From the NCBI GenBank assembly GCA_001179505.1, contig CDMY01000335.1:66613-113290 (forward strand): DNA of 46,678 nt. The letters run 5' to 3'. The notes beneath the pieces were generated by a model. The model did no database searches and was not told the origin of the DNA. It saw nothing but the letters and a program-made list of their open reading frames with translations. This document shows, in pieces, positions 12,501-23,103 of the stretch. The DNA comes from Vitrella brassicaformis. Taxonomy: Eukaryota > Sar > Vitrellaceae. The position numbers were made by a program, and so were the translations under genes. Numbering within the stretch: the first letter of the stretch is position 1; every line of letters begins with the position of its first letter.

Positions 12501-15500
12501 CCTTGCCGCTCGGGGGTGGCTTGGGTGGCGCCGCCTTGCCGTCCTTGCCTGGTGGCGGCCGTGGTGGAGTGCCCTTAGCTACCGGAGGCCGGGCGGGACC
12601 TGCGCCAGATGGCGGGGCTTTCCCGGGTGGAGGGCGGGGAGGCACGCCCTTGCCCACCGGTGGCTTGACCGCCTTGGCTGCCACGTCGACTGACTCTGCC
12701 TCGCCTCCCTCCGTCTGGACGTCGGTGGATGTCGATGTGCCGGCAGCCTCGGAGCGTGGGCGAGGGGGAGGGGGAAGAGAGGGGGCTGAGGGACGGACTG
12801 GCCCGGCGGTTGCTCCAGACACCGACGCCTTCCGTGACGGCGGACGGCTGGTGCCTTCTGCGACTCCATCAGCTGGCGGCTCTTCCTCCACCCCGTCGAG
12901 CCCCGACGGCCCCGCCTGAATGGCCATCTCGGCCATCTCAGGCTTGGCTGCCTGAATGGGTGGCGACCCGGCCGCGGACCCAGCAGCGCCGGGCGGCAGG
13001 TGCTTTTCGATGCGATTGACCACGCCCTTGACGAACCCAGATGGCAGAACCTCCTCAGCCTTGCCGTCGAGCGGTGACGGCAGAGGGGCCACACGCCCCT
13101 CGCGCACCACGCCCTCGTCTGACGTCGACCGGAGCCGCGAGTCGATCGACGTAAATGGCGGGGCGATGGCGGCACCGACTCCTTCTGAGGTGGCGGGAGG
13201 CGCGAGCGAGGTCTCCTCGACCATGGCTCCGCTGATGGACGAAGGCGGCATCTGAGTGACGGCCATGCCCTGCATCGAGTCCGCATGGGAGGAGACGACC
13301 CCGGCCAATGCGGCCGGGCTGCCGAACAGCAGATGCTGTGCGTGCAGGATGTTGGGGGACACGTGGACGATGGCCGGAGGGGTGAAGGGGTGCACCAGCG
13401 GCATGTTGGTGGGCGTGTCCAGCCGGTGCACGGCCGACTGCTGCGCCAGGCCCGACGAGACGGTCAGGGGGGCCGACGAAGACGTCAGGAATGACGCCGA
13501 CTCGTCGCTGAAGCGCTCCACGGCGCCTGCGATAGAAGGGTGCTCGCCCGACACACTCAGCCTCAGATGCTCCCAAGTGCTGTCGGCCCTCGACTCGAGC
13601 TGCCTGGCCAGGAACGACAGCGAGTGCCAGCCGGAGGGGCTCCCGCTCCCAGCACTCGGCGACCCGCCCGCACCGCCACCAGGAACCACCGCACTGGAGA
13701 AGTTGCCATCGCCTGGTGGCTGTGGGAAGGACACTGCGTACGAGGGCGCCTTTGCGGTGGCACTGACCCCACTCCTGAAGGCCTCACTCATCTCTGCGAT
13801 GGCCCGTGACCCTTGCCGTGACGGACTCGCAGCGTCATGCATCGACTCGTCCGGGAAAGTGATCATCGAGCCCGACGGCTGGATGGCCAGCGACGGCAGC
13901 CGCGGGGGCCACGGGACTGCAAATAAAACAATAAGAAGCAGGGATGAGTTGGTGGTCGTGGTCGGTGCGTCGATTTGTATGTGGTGTGCGTATTATACCT
14001 TGTGGTGTGCCTTCCACTTGCCGGCCTTCTTGCCGCCGCCACACGGGCACAATGGGTCTGGCGGGGTGCGTGGGGCCGGTGGTGGCCGAGACGGTCGTGT
14101 CAGTGGACTCGACTGATGCGAATGAGATGCCGTCAGAGTGTGTGGGGGTGGGGGAGCTGGGGGTGGGGCCGGCAGGAGCAGCGGCGGCTGGAGCAGGCCG
14201 CATCCACTTCTTGGGGACCTCTGAAACACGAGAGACGAAGGAACATCAATCAATCACGGCATGAGACAAGGCATTGCATGACAGCACTCTCGTGCACATG
14301 TCTCCATCCATCCACCCATTCCACCTGTTCCAGATGGTCTTGCGGCTGCTGCATCTTGTTGGTCGACATTGAGGGGCACCAGCTCGGGCACCGGCTCCAT
14401 CACCTCGACGCCCCTCTCGCCCCTCTCCTTCCCCCGATCGTCAGCAGCCATCTCCACCTCTGACCAATCCATCGCCGGCCCACTCCCATGCATGTCACCG
14501 ACGCCCGCATCGCCCGTGCCCTCGGTGATGCTGAACACTCCCTCACCCTCACCAATCTCACCAATCGGACCCAGAAACCCATTGCTGGCGCCTACCACTG
14601 GCTCGGGAAAAGCGCCCGTTGGGAGCAGTCGCACGCCTCCCGGCCGCTCAGAGGGGAGGGGCCGCTGGTGCTGGTGCCGCTGCGCCCTCTGATGGTGGTG
14701 GTGGTGGTGTGCATGGGATGGGCCCCTCACGCCCGCGAGGGCTGGCCGCGATGGGGCCGGGGCGATGGGTGAAGGTCGCTGGCGGGGGTGGTAGTGTGCC
14801 GGGCCGAAGATGGGCCCTTCCAGGCTGCCAGTGTCGTGCCGACTCCAGGAGCCACCACCATCAGACATGACGCCGCTGCCGCAGCCACCATGGTCGGGAG
14901 GGCCTGATGTCGCCGACCTACTGGACAGCGACACAGGCGAGTCAGACCGGCTGATAGAGCCCTCCAGCAAGGCTCCATGGGATCGACGCGCCAGCCCCTG
15001 TGTTGTCACCTCTTCGCTGGGCGCCAGCGACCGGTGGGTCGGCGCACTCCCGTACTCCAGCGGGACGTCCTGCTGCAGAAAACCGGGAGCAGTGCCGAAC
15101 AGGCGACCCACGGGCTTGCCGTTTGGTGCGATGAAGGCCGGTGGCGGCGAAGAGAACAGGCGTTGGACCTGTGAGCGGCTGCCCACTGTGTCGGGGGGGC
15201 CGAAGTGCAGCGCCACAAAGTTGAGAGCGGGCACGAGCTCGTTCCTGCATATCTTCAGGGCCACTTCCGCGTCCTCCCTCCTGCAGCCCATCTCCATAAG
15301 GTCCTTCAGGATGCCCTCGTCGGCCGACAGCATGTGCCGACCCACAAACTCCCTCGCGTCAGCCACGGGACGCCTCACACGCTTCCGCGACGCACGGTCG
15401 TCCCGACGCACCTCCACTGTCGGCAGTCTGGGCGACGGCGACAGGCTCATCTCCTTCCTGCCGCCGCTCGGCCGACCAGCGGTGTCTCGTGGTGTAATCG

Positions 15501-18378
15501 GCCGACTGATGTCTCTTGGCGTGGTTGGGACGGAGGCTTCAGGCCCCTGTGGCTTGACCGCTTCACGTGTCGGGGATGAGGGAGGGGCGGATGTGGCGGG
15601 GNNNNNNNNNNNNNNNNNNNNNNNNNNNNNNNNNNNNNNNNNNNNNNNNNNNNNNNNNNNNNNNNNNNNNNNNNNNNNNNNNNNNNNNNNNNNNNNNNNN
15701 NNNNNNNNNNNNNNNNNNNNNNNNNNNNNNNNNNNNNNNNNNNNNNNNNNNNNNNNNNNNNNNNNNNNNNNNNNNNNNNNNNNNNNNNNNNNNNNNNNNN
15801 NNNNNNNNNNNNNNNNNNNNNNNNNNNNNNNNNNNNNNNNNNNNNNNNNNNNNNNNNNNNNNNNNNNNNNNNNNNNNNNNNNNNNNNNNNNNNNNNNNNN
15901 NGGGGCTGGGGGGCACAGATGATGCTGGGGGTGCGTCAGCGAGGTGGGGAGGGGGCGGGATGAGCAAAGGCACCTCACGCTCCTCTTGCATGGTCTGGTC
16001 GGCGGGGCCCGGTGACACCTTGTGTGCCGCGTGCTGATGGAGGAAGATGAGCGACATGCTTGGCTCGAGGGCGGCCGCCAGCTCCGGGTCGCCGTCCTTG
16101 TCAGTGTCTCCGAAGAGGTGCTGGTCGATGCCGATGTCGATGTCCATGTCGGGCCGCTTCACCTCCACCATGTCATGCACACCAGGATGCAGGAACCCCG
16201 TGTGGAAGGCGTACGCCGCCAAGATGCCGCCCGGCATGTCCAACGACGTCCTGTCGCCCCGGTCCTTGGTCGACGTGACCTTGCGTCTCTTGGAGTCGGG
16301 GCCCTCTGCCTCGGTCCTGAAGCCCTCCGACTCCTCGCCTCCGCTGCTCTCCTTGTCGCCCTCCACATCCATGTGCGCTGGAGGGGTCGAATCAGAGCGC
16401 CGCACAGACGACCGCGGGGGCGACAGGGACGGCGCACTGCTGCCCTCCTCGTGGTCTCGCTCCCGCCGTAGCCGCTCCTTCAGCTCTCGCTTCCGCTTGA
16501 GGTAGGCCGCTGGCTGTCGCAGCCGCACCGTCACCACTACGTCGCCCCGGATCTCCCACTGCATGCGCTTCTCGCCCTCTCTCGGCCCACCCTGTCGAGA
16601 TTCGTCGTCCCTGCCGCCGGCGTGCGTCAGATCCAGAAACACCAGCGCCGTGTCTTCCCGCTGGGGGTTCCACGCACACACCTGCGATGGCGGACCGGCC
16701 CTCTTGTTCCCCTGCGGCGCCGGAATGGTCTGGGACGTCATGATGCGGAAGTCGGGTTCGCCGATGTAAGGACACGCCTCGAAATCCCAGGTGGGCTCAT
16801 CCTCTCGAACGCCGATGGGCACGTGTTCCTCGTCTTCGCTCTCTGTGTCGTCCTTCCTATGCCTCCCCTTCTTGGCGTCGCGGCCGTATTTGGCGTAGGG
16901 GGCGGGGCTGGAGGTGTGAGCCCGTGGCGGGCTTTTGGCTGCGAGGGGGAAGGGGGGATAGGGGTCATACCTCTCTCCGCTCCCTCTCCTCCTGCCCTGG
17001 CCGTCGGCCGACCCCCTCCTGGTCTTCTTGGTCGGTGTCGCCTTGGACACACTGCTGCCGCCGCCGAAGCCCAGGAACCCAGTGAACCCCTGAAACATCG
17101 ACGAGCCGCCAGAGGACCGGCGGGCCGGCGGCTGAGACGGGGCCACCGATTTGACGGATGACGGGGAGGGTGACATGGCAGGGCTCTTGAGAGTGATTAG
17201 GCTGGGGGGCGTCGAGCAGGCCGTGCTCGAATCGGCCGACCGGACGGGACCAGTGGCGCGCAGGTGGTAGACCTCCACGACGAGGTCCTCTGGTGGCGCG
17301 GGGAAGTTGCGAAGCATGATGCTCTTCAGCATCAGCGGCTTGGCCTGCACCGCCGCATGCACGTGGCGGTGGGGGTGGTCCTCATGGTGCTGCTGCTGAT
17401 GCGCGTCGTGCGATGGCGACCCCTCCGGCCCCCTGCCGTCATGGTCGTGGTCGTCTGGCGGCCTTAATGGCCTTGGGTCCTTGTCAAGCACATGCTTGAA
17501 GTAGGTGAGGTACCGCCGGGTCGCTGAGGGCCACTGCCGCAGTGGTGGGCATGGGATGACCTCAGGCCGCCTGCTGCCCGCCGCAGAGGACCGCACACCG
17601 CCCTCTCCTCCACTGGCGCTGCCCTCACTGCGGTCGCTCGCGTGTCTACTGTCGGGTGAACGACGTGACGAGGGCCGATGGTCAGACAGCTGGTGGCCAT
17701 TGGCTGCGTCGGAGAGGAGCAGTGAGGTCTCCCTGATGGTCTGCACCACCTCTGCTGGGGTTGCGCGGGGGTGCAGGGTCAGCATCAAGCACGCCAGAGC
17801 CAGCAGCACACCGTCCGTAGCATTCTGAGACAACACAACACAAGCAGGGAGGGAGGGAGAGGGAGTCGCATTCTGTGTTCTTCTTCAACGGGTGCATTGT
17901 CGTATGTGTATCGCGGACGGACCTCGAAGTGCAGGACGGCGATGTGGTCTTTGGGCTCGAGCTGCATCCAGTAGAGCATGGAGCTGCAGAGGCTCACGAG
18001 CTCTGTCAGCGGCGGTGGCGTGAAGAACCACACGGGCATCGGGTAAGACAGAATTTGCTCGCGGAAGCTGGAGCGAAACATCAGCAGCCGGCCGAGGTCG
18101 TCGGCCTTGTGCAGGTTCCACACCACATAGTAGCTGCCGAGGCCGTCCAGGAAGCCCTTGAGCTGCTCCACGTTGTTGAGGGGCTTGAAGGGGCTCGTGT
18201 GGAACTCATAGGGCGACCGACACACCCACACGCGGCTGGCTATCTGCGCCACGTGCAGAGGGACCGGGGGAGGCGACACGACCGACTGACTGGGGGAGGG
18301 AAGGGGCGACGGCTGGTCCTCATATGCTCTGCTGCTGTGGCGGTCATCTCGGGGAGACTTTCGGCTCCCGAACATCAT
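9536..18378 (-). CDS. Formin with PTEN-like, C2, UBA-like, FH1 and split FH2 domains, about 2,790 aa
   Basis: Actin-nucleating formin. Exons in transcript order: 17923-18378, 15902-17824 and 14325-15601 (one exon broken by the N gap), 13999-14220, 11316-13916, 10962-11231, 9536-10857; junctions outside the gap keep phase. The N-terminus is PTEN/tensin-like (IASRVWVCRSPYEF, GSYYVVWNL), but the phosphatase loop reads LHFENATDG instead of HCxxGxxR, so it is probably inactive. A C2-like part follows (GDVVVTVRL, AYAFHTGFLHPG, DMDIDIG). A UBA-like helix set lies at about 15220-15306 (LMEMG, AEVALKICRN, ALNFVALHFG). FH1 proline runs lie near 12420-12690. FH2 begins at GRKIHWKEL (about 12380) with LDSKRAQNVGI and LLWGNWINYG. 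It is interrupted after VAILDEELKD by about 300 low-complexity residues and resumes with LRALRAQADEL...FLKAFTKITREIK (about 10220-10425). The tail is RPP-repeat rich. Start chosen at the first of two ATGs; an upstream exon is possible. Confidence 0.87.
15602..15901. other. Assembly gap of 300 N
   Basis: Exactly 300 unknown bases inside the formin coding region, between the C2-like part and the UBA-like part. Coding frame is open up to both edges, but the two sides differ in frame if the gap is taken as 300. The number is therefore a placeholder, or an intron lies inside. Confidence 0.98.
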
Positions 18379-19069
18379 TATGGGGCACTCATGGGACACC
18401 TGGACTGTCCATCAAGATGGCATCAGCAGCCTGACACGACATCAACACACACACCAAGCGCACACACATAAACGTCGTTCTCTCTCCCCATGTCTGTGCG
18501 TCTTCCAAACTCTTCAGCATACATACGGTGTTGCTGACCTGTTCATGGCCGCCTGTCATTTGCGATAAGCATCGGGATGGCCGCACAGTGGCAGCACATA
18601 TATCAAGACGGCCCAAACACGACAACTCACCAAACCAACCGCTAGAATCTTGTGCTATGGAGCAATGTGGACCACTCTGAGTTCCTTACCCTCAAAATGC
18701 TCAGCGCGCCCGCCTTGCGAGCTTAGCTTGCGGGATGGCGCGAGCGTGAAGATGAAGGAAAGAGAACGATTCCGATGCTGAGGAAGTGATTGGTGTGTGT
18801 GCGAGTGCTTCGCCAGCCTGCAGATGTGCTGTCCAGAGGATGTGCTGGCTGATGACGACATCAGTACGGATGTTTTCGCTGCTTTGGTTAGTTTGTGTGT
18901 TACCTCGGTGCCCTGTCAGAGCATCGTCTTTCATCCCCGTCCCAGCCGTGACCGTCAGCGGCTCACCTCGGCGCATCCGATCAACCATCACGCGACTCGG
19001 AGCGGCGAAAGGTTGGCCCATCCCATGGCTCTGCGCATTTGCAGCTAAGCGAGCTGCCCGTACCTGCGG
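18379..19069. promoter_or_regulatory. Divergent intergenic region, probable bidirectional promoter zone
   Basis: Lies between the start of the formin (leftward) and the unknown gene at 19070 (rightward). It contains CA-rich DNA near 18445-18470 and no coding frame I can support. No TATA box or initiator is recognised, so the promoter role is inferred only from the divergent starts. Confidence 0.4.
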
Positions 19070-20508
19070 ATGGAGTTCTCCTTCGAAGCACAAAGCCGGC
19101 AAGGTGCGACCGTTCCTTGCAACAGGTGGGCTACCGTGGCGAAGGTGGAGCCGCTGCCGGCCACTCGGAGCCTCCTGTCCAGGCACCTGCTGCCGCACTG
19201 GATGAGGGGGAGGTAGGGAGATCTGACAACAGGCAATCGAGTGCACTGGATGTGACTGTCTGCATGCCGCTGTCTTCCACGTGGTGTGTGTGCGCTGATC
19301 GATCAGGTGCTGGATTGGACGCCCGAGTTCTACCCTGCACAGGAGAACATAGAGCAAATGAAGCTGCAAGTTAGGATCAACAAACGACTTCCGCTGCCCA
19401 AAGTGACAGTGCCAGTTGAAATGCGCCGGTTCTTCTTCGATACCGCATACTCGGCCGGAATCAAGGGCATCTTGACAAAGTGAGTGAGCCAATACACACA
19501 TACCTATGCACACACGAACACACTCCCCAGCCAACACCCCCGCAACACCGACCCGCCCACTGTTGTCTTTGTGTGTGTTTCATCAATAGGACCTTAAAAG
19601 TGAGCCGCCGGCCAAGGAACATTACCTACGGTGGCTATTACTTCTGGCTTCTGGTGCGTGGGAGGGTGGCACATCCACATCCAAACACACAGTCATACGA
19701 GTCGGTCGGTCGGTCGGTCGGTCTGTCTGTGGTGTGTCGATCAACCACCCACGTACCTAAATGCAGATGTATGAGCTGGTCCGTCAGACCGATTGGCGGG
19801 TGGTTGTGTCTGCCGTGGACGGGCCTAACGCCGACGACGGGCATGATTATGGCGATGGCGGCGATGACTACGATCCGGAGTGGGACGAGGACGAGGAGGA
19901 GGAGGTGGTGGTGGAGAAGGAGGACGTATTCACCCTCATCGTCATCGAAAAGGATGGCCTCAACCTCAAAATCAAGAGCGAAGAGTCAGCCAGTGTGTCG
20001 AGTGTGTGTGCTTGACAGACAGACAGACAGACAGGGATGGAGGGAGGCTGCGATGTTTGTGCGTATGCGTCCATTGACGGTGTGTGTGTGTGTGTGTGTT
20101 TGTATGTATGTGTGTGTGTGTGTGTGTGGATGTGTGTGCAGCGACGGGACGTTGTTTGCCGTGCTGATGGGCGTCCAGCTGAGCAACAAGGCGTACGACG
20201 ACTTGATATGGCTCATGCGTGATCGGGGCATCACGCAGTGTGCAGCTGTCATCGAGAAGAGGTGGTACTGCAAGTACTTGGACCACGACACCAACAAGCT
20301 GGTGGACACCATGGATGAGCCCATCCATCTGGTTGATGAAAGCGGGATGGGCGCGCAGAAGGCAATTGACTACATTCTAGATCGCCTGCAGCACCCAGAC
20401 AAGAAGGAAGAACCAGAGGGCTTTCAGGGGCCGACGTTGGGGGACATAATGGCGGACTTCGCGGCGGCTACGGGGGGTAGAGAGACGCCGATAAGTGTGA
20501 CTGGCTGA
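19070..20508 (+). CDS. Unknown acidic protein, about 302 aa, five exons
   Basis: I do not recognise the family. Exons 19307-19479, 19590-19653, 19767-19996 and 20142-20508 join in phase and end at TGA. A first exon 19070-19144 (MEFSFEAQSRQG...) fits in phase and supplies the start, but it is the weakest part. The protein has a basic, mostly beta-looking N-terminal half (VPVEMRRFFFDTAYSAG, NITYGGYYFWLL). A strongly acidic Asp/Glu stretch follows (DPEWDEDEEEE, near 19880-19915), then a hydrophobic strand pair (DVFTLIVIEKDG, DGTLFAVLMGVQL), and a mixed C-terminus (RDRGITQCAAVIEKRWYC). No signal peptide or membrane segment is seen, so it is probably soluble. The last intron uses donor GTCGAG, which is non-consensus but the only one that keeps phase. 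A CTGA tandem repeat starts right at the stop codon. Confidence 0.6.
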
Positions 20509-20532
20509 CTGACTGACTGACTGACTGACTGA
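20505..20532. repeat. CTGA tetranucleotide tandem repeat
   Basis: Seven consecutive CTGA units start within the last codons of the upstream gene and run into its 3' flank. Any change in unit number would keep the stop, because each CTGA unit supplies a TGA. Confidence 0.9.
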
Positions 20533-20942
20533 GATACATATGCTGGCTATCTAGTCACTCACATGTATATAACTGGATGGACGGAGTGATCGTATGTATG
20601 ATGCCGTCCAGCCAGGCAGCTGTTTGGACGGCTCGAATGAATGAGGAAGAAACGACACAGACGCAAAGCGTTAGAGGCCAGCTTGTTTTTGTGCGTGGGC
20701 GATCTGTGTGCAATTAAAGTATGAGAAGGAAGGAGGGAGGGGGCGAAAAGTTTGCCGGCGCGATGCATAGATTATGCGTGACAGACTTTCCTCAAATCTC
20801 TGCGTCTCATTCAAGTGGTCGTTTCTTTGAAAAAATGTCATACAGCAAAGGGCAATAAGGCATGGAAGTCTTCTACATATATGACGCTCTCTTGTACATA
20901 CGGACCCCTCCACGTGACGCACATGCCCGATTTCACTTGCCC

Positions 20943-21636
20943 TCACTGACCCCTGAAGCTGACGATTGCATCCTTCATTTCTCCGCAAACGCTGGAGTCT
21001 TGTCCTATCGCGATTAGACCGTAGCCCATTCGGTCTTCTTCCATCGGGCAGACAAGCCAGAATCCATTCCACCACAGCCTCCACGCTCTGCTGAGGATCA
21101 ATGAGCTCGAGGGGCCTTCTGTTGTCCACCAGCTTATCGGTAATGGGATCCCTTCTACAAAATTCCCACTTATTGCCATCGCTGCACGCATACCATTCGA
21201 CTTGCAGTGCCCCTTTTTTTTCGTTTAGTTTCAGCCTCATGTTGTATCTCTCAAGCTGCCCAAACACCGTGTCGAGCTCATTTGGTATTTTGACCTCAAT
21301 GATCAAGAAGGGAACATTGTCGCATGCAAGTAGATAATCTGGACGTAGGTCGTCTTTTCTTGTCAACTTGCTGGTCTTGGGATCGCGCAGCGTGAAAACA
21401 GGCCTGTTCAATGTCTTGGACCAAAGATGATCATCATAAAACGTTAGCCGCCCACTCGTCACCAAGTAAAGATACAGCAGCATCAAATTGATAGTCTTAC
21501 TTTGATATTCCCTCTCGTTTGGCGGCTGGACGTAGTGAATGGCGTCCTTCTCGATTTCATTAATCGTCCGTCTTGTGATTTGATCGAGTAGGCGAGGGAC
21601 TTTCAGTAGCGGCAGTGCAGGCCTATCAACTGTCAT
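20943..21636 (-). CDS. PD-(D/E)XK nuclease-superfamily-like protein, with an apparent frameshift
   Basis: The core RPDYLL, then PFLIIEVKIP, then FGQLERYN fits the PD-(D/E)XK nuclease fold: Asp, then Glu-x-Lys on the next strand, then a Gln...Tyr helix. It lacks introns, unlike its neighbours. The ORF starts at ATG 21636 (MTVDRPALPLL). In its own frame it runs to 20671, but after WILACLP the tail turns Arg-rich and unlikely. Skipping the single G at 21045 gives MEEDRMGYGLIAIG and a clean TGA at 20943, so a one-base insertion or sequencing error is likely. The ATG lies one base after the stop of the next gene upstream (21638-21640). The same frame is also open upstream of it (AFVSFHRPSAAW), so fusion by alternative splicing is possible. 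Similar domains occur in mobile elements and effector-like proteins of protists. Substrate unknown. Confidence 0.6.
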
Positions 21637-21637
21637 C

Positions 21638-22496
21638 TTAGCCACAATAACCGACGGCAAACAGCGGCTGCGGAGCGCGTAGGGTGAAGGCCACGCAGCT
21701 GAAGGTCGATGAAAGCTGACGAATGCCTGAATAAAGAGACTAGCAGATGAGTCATTGAGGGGACAGGTGGCTGTCTTGCTCTCACCTTCTATAAAGCAGA
21801 CGTGCCGATGACGGAAAGACAAATGCACACAAGCATAGAGAACACCACGATACATCACATTCATCCCCCCCTCTATCCTTTCTGTCCACCAGTGTGTGGG
21901 CCATTCTATGTGAGTTGACTGGATTGTGGGAGAAGGGCAGAGAAAACGTACTGCTGCAGTGATTCACCAACCTGAACACATGCACACGTTCCTGTGTACG
22001 TGCATCGCTGTTATGTCCATAATGAGAGTGTACCATTCGTAGGGAGGGATGGTGCCGGTACGCGATGAAAATAGGCAGAGATGACACCCCCTGAACTCAG
22101 AAACCACGCACATGTGTTCCCTGTGTGTGTGTGTGTGTGTGTGTGTCTGTGTGTCCGTGTATGTGTGTGTGTCTGGGTCACCTGTCGAGCGAGTGATAGG
22201 TGGAAGTCGGCATACTCAGCTGTGCAAGGGACAGTCAAGATGATCCATTGCGTACAGCCTCGCGGCACATTAGCATCCCAACAGAGGGCCGCGGTTGACT
22301 CCTCTGAGACCGTGCTGAAACACAACTCAATGTATTTCGTAGTCTGCCATGGTGGCCGCATGGTCTCCCATGATCTATATTTCTGTTGATCCACCTGCCT
22401 ACGTGGTCTGTACTTCATGCCCATCACAGCAAGGGGTAGATGAAGTACAAGGAGGAAAAAGATCATCGTGGATATGTGACCCAACTTCAGCTGCAT
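21638..22496 (-). CDS. Candidate secreted protein with N-terminal signal peptide, exon model uncertain
   Basis: Exon 1 (22182-22496) begins MQLKLGHISTMIFFLLVLHL, a clear signal peptide or signal anchor. A Cys-containing lumenal part follows (ELCFSTVSEES, ALCWDANVPRGC, VPCTAEY). Exon 2 (21972-22090) joins in phase (GVSSLPIFIAYRHH). Beyond that two readings compete. An open frame with a natural-looking sequence (IEWPTHWWTERIEGG ... FTLRAPQPLFAVGYCG, stop at 21638) does not keep phase with exon 2. The phase-consistent reading gives an Arg-rich tail ending a few bases lower. Either an exon boundary is misplaced or the gene is damaged. I do not recognise the family. It ends one base from the ATG of the nuclease-like ORF. 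Confidence 0.4.
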
Positions 22497-23103
22497 CACC
22501 TACACACACAACACAACAGCATCGGTCAGTCAGGACTGAAGGACTGATGGCCTTTCCTTTGGTGTGTGCTCATGATTGACCTGAGAGAGTGCTGTGCTGT
22601 GGAATATGGCCTCACCCGGCTGCTGTTTGCACTTCAGAGCCTTTTGCGAGCTTGCAAATGCTGCAGATCCGGAAAGAGATGCATTGGATGTATGCGACGA
22701 GTGTGCTGTGCCATGTGGTGCATCTGACGAGAAGCGAGAAGTGAAGTCGGCTCTGATCTTCATTCGTAAATTTCTGCTCTCGGGCTCCCTTTGCGCTGCC
22801 AGGAGCACAGTCGGCTGCCGTTGTCAGAAGAGCCTGATCGGAGCGTTGGTCTCTTCTGACTTCAGCTGGGCATCAACTTCGGAACCGCTTGCCAGCCTCA
22901 CAGCACTGCAGATGCCGACAGAAGATGGTCGACGAATCTGATGCAGTAGTCATGAGAAGGACACGAAGAGATCCTCAAGTTTGAGCTCGCAACATTGGCC
23001 CGCTCCTGCCCCCAACTCGTCCTTCTCTCCCCTCCCCAAAAAAGAAGCGCTGAATGCGTCGCCATCAATCGCGAAGTTGAACCGAGTGGGCTTCCCATCC
23101 GTG
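22497..23103. other. Divergent intergenic region
   Basis: Between the leftward secreted-protein candidate and the rightward coiled-coil gene. A 115-codon Cys-rich frame at 22594-22941 (+) could be a small gene (MASPGCCLHFRAFCELAN...), but its antisense is also open and it has no supporting motif, so I leave it uncalled. The 5' part of the next gene may extend into 22981-23103, where the frame stays open. Confidence 0.4.

Noticed and set aside
11299-12693. 464-codon open frame on the plus strand inside the formin
   Set aside because: Antisense shadow of the GC-rich FH2/FH1 exon. The minus strand shows clear formin motifs and the plus frame shows none.
14810-15922. Plus-strand frame running into the N gap
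   Set aside because: Shadow of the formin UBA-like region; no domain, and partly made of N.
22594-22941. 115-codon Cys-rich plus-strand frame
   Set aside because: The antisense is equally open, there are no splice or family clues, and it sits in a divergent promoter region.
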